6,360 bases of DNA from NCBI GenBank assembly GCA_934667795.1, contig CAKUMP010000140.1:1-6360 (forward strand), written 5' to 3'. The first letter of the stretch is position 1, and each line of letters starts with the position of its first letter. This document shows, in pieces, positions 5,925 to 6,360 of this stretch. This stretch comes from an uncultured Chthoniobacterales bacterium (GTDB lineage: Bacteria > Verrucomicrobiota > Verrucomicrobiia > Chthoniobacterales > CAKUMP01). The notes under the pieces were generated by a model. It had not been told where the DNA came from. It searched no databases and was given only the letters and a program-made list of their open reading frames with translations. The position numbers were made by a program, and so were the translations under genes.

Positions 5925-5962
5925 TTTCACGCAAAGGGCGCCAAGGTCGCAAAGAGTTTTTT
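5925..5962 (+). repeat. CGCAAAG 9-bp array with TTTCA leader and T-run
   Basis: After TTTCA come three 9-bp units, CGCAAAGGG (5930-5938), CGCCAAGGT (5939-5947) and CGCAAAGAG (5948-5956), then six T residues (5957-5962). It resembles an intergenic repeat often seen in environmental PVC-type genomes, a recollection rather than a search result. The leading TTTCACGCAAAG recurs inverted at 6336-6347. Confidence 0.7.
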
Positions 5963-6002
5963 ATTATTAATTTTCCAAGGCTTCTGCTGTATCCCTGGGA
6001 GC

Positions 6003-6030
6003 GCCGACGTCCCCGTCGGCAGGTCTTTTT
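6003..6030 (+). terminator. Possible rho-independent terminator after fabF
   Basis: The first GC-rich hairpin is followed, after AGGTC, by five T residues (6026-6030). The stem is strong, but the T-run starts 5 nt late and the site is about 95 nt beyond the fabF stop, so termination here is plausible rather than clear. The second hairpin lacks a T-run. Confidence 0.3.
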
Positions 6031-6057
6031 GCCGGGTACGCTGACGTCCCCGTCGGC
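6003..6057 (+). repeat. Two near-identical GACGTCCCCGTC hairpins
   Basis: GCCGACG (6003-6009) and CGTCGGC (6014-6020) form a perfect 7-bp stem around a TCCC loop. A second copy (6040-6057) differs at one base, which turns a C-G pair into G-T, and keeps the same loop. Both lie in the same orientation, 37 bp apart. They look like REP-type units. Confidence 0.75.
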
Positions 6058-6096
6058 TAAAAGGATCGACCTTACACAAAGAATACCTGAATTAGC

Positions 6097-6118
6097 CGCA
6101 GAACTCGCAGAAAAGCGC
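6097..6118 (+). repeat. Short CGCAGA-type array
   Basis: CGCAGAACT (6097-6105), CGCAGAAAAG (6106-6115) and the start of a third unit CGCA (6116) repeat at 9-10 bp. The unit is similar in form to the CGCAAAG array 140 bp upstream and is probably a degenerate member of the same class. Confidence 0.4.
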
Positions 6119-6150
6119 ACCACCTCCCTGCCCTTTGCCTTATCTTCCCT

Positions 6151-6186
6151 AAAAAATCTTCGTGTCTTCGTGTCTTCGTGTGAGAT
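6151..6186 (-). repeat. ACACGAAG 8-bp array (CTTCGTGT on the + strand)
   Basis: CTTCGTGT occurs three times without a break (6158-6165, 6166-6173, 6174-6181), followed by GAGAT and preceded by six A residues (6151-6156). Read on the minus strand this is ATCTC, three ACACGAAG units, A and a T6 run, the same plan as the CGCAAAG array on the + strand. Confidence 0.75.
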
Positions 6187-6300
6187 ACTTCTTCCAGCGT
6201 GTGCCACCTCACCTTTCTCCGCATTACCCCATTCTAAAAATACCTTCGTGTGAAATGTGAAACTGATTGAGTTGCTACGGGTTTTAAATCTCACACGAAG
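6174..6300. repeat. 13-bp inverted repeat with a nested second arm
   Basis: CTTCGTGTGAGAT (6174-6186) is the exact reverse complement of ATCTCACACGAAG (6288-6300). A further copy, CTTCGTGTGAAAT (6244-6256), pairs with the same right arm with one mismatch. In RNA, either left arm could pair with 6288-6300, with loops of about 101 or 31 nt. Confidence 0.65.
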
Positions 6301-6335
6301 CCTCGAAGAAGAATTTCTGGATTTTTATAAATTCC

Positions 6336-6347
6336 CTTTGCGTGAAA
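6336..6347 (-). repeat. Inverted single copy of the TTTCACGCAAAG sequence
   Basis: CTTTGCGTGAAA is the exact reverse complement of 5925-5936. On the minus strand it reads TTTCACGCAAAGGG and then stops resembling the array, so it looks like a truncated unit. Together the two copies bracket 5925-6347 as 12-bp inverted ends. Confidence 0.6.
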
Positions 6348-6360
6348 CTCTTCCCCAAGC

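Larger units (their letters stand above)
5909..6360. other. Gene-free region made of short repeat families
   Basis: I see no credible gene in these 452 bp on either strand; open frames crossing it consist largely of translated repeats. It holds a CGCAAAG array, two near-identical GACGTCCCCGTC hairpins, a short CGCAGA array, a CTTCGTGT array with partial copies in both orientations, and an inverted single copy of the first array's leading sequence at the right end. It lies directly after the last gene of the cluster and may continue beyond the window. No integrase, transposase or long terminal inverted repeat is visible. Confidence 0.8.

Noticed and set aside
6029..6253. Plus-strand frame of 74 codons downstream of fabF
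   Set aside because: It is composed of the hairpin, CGCAGA and CTTCGTGT repeats and has no start signal or domain.
5803..6294. Minus-strand frame of 163 codons covering the fabF end and the repeats
   Set aside because: Its sequence is translated repeat (for example HEDTKTRR from ACACGAAG units) plus antisense of fabF.
5925..6347. CRISPR array
   Set aside because: The repeats are 8-9 bp in direct tandem, with no 20-40 bp repeats separated by unique spacers, and no cas genes are present.

Overview
The window carries eight complete genes, all on the + strand, in about 5.9 kb, followed by roughly 450 bp of gene-free DNA packed with short repeats. A short reading frame leaving the left edge may be the end of a ninth gene. 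Base composition looks close to 50% GC. The organism is a Gram-negative-type bacterium, because an ExbB-ExbD-TonB set needs an outer membrane. The repeat families at the right end (CGCAAAG-type, ACACGAAG-type and GACGTCCCCGTC hairpins) resemble interspersed repeats I associate with Verrucomicrobiota, Kiritimatiellota, Lentisphaerota and Planctomycetota. A PVC-group or similar environmental bacterium is therefore my best guess, but it is only a guess.

Layout: positions 1-95 hold a possible gene end and a short spacer. mglA (96-722), a Ras-like small GTPase, and mglB (808-1281), a Roadblock/LC7 protein that in known systems is its GTPase-activating partner, are each followed by an 85-bp spacer. 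The first spacer is very AT-rich and holds four imperfect 9-bp tandem units. A tight cluster then runs exbB (1367-2017), exbD (2026-2445), a TonB-like gene (2442-3170), a small membrane-anchored zinc-ribbon gene (3177-3416) and a guaB3-type IMP dehydrogenase relative (3421-4599). Gaps in this cluster are 4-8 nt, with one 4-nt ATGA overlap, so it is very likely one transcription unit. fabF (4661-5908) follows after 61 nt. Positions 5909-6360 hold only repeats.

How the genes may work together: ExbB, ExbD and TonB should form an inner-membrane proton channel that energises a periplasm-spanning protein. The TonB-like protein keeps the Ser-x3-His motif of TonB's membrane helix. MglA and MglB form a polarity switch. 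Their placement next to a TolQR/ExbBD-type motor and a cytosolic zinc ribbon recalls the Myxococcus gliding machinery, where MglA-GTP engages the AglRQS motor and the Glt complex. A compact MglAB-controlled trans-envelope force module is the most interesting hypothesis here, but an ordinary TonB uptake system beside an independent mglAB pair is the simpler reading. guaB3 (purine metabolism) and fabF (fatty-acid elongation) look like housekeeping genes.

Seven of the eight starts have no Shine-Dalgarno-like sequence. A -10-like box just before exbB would place transcription at or next to its ATG.
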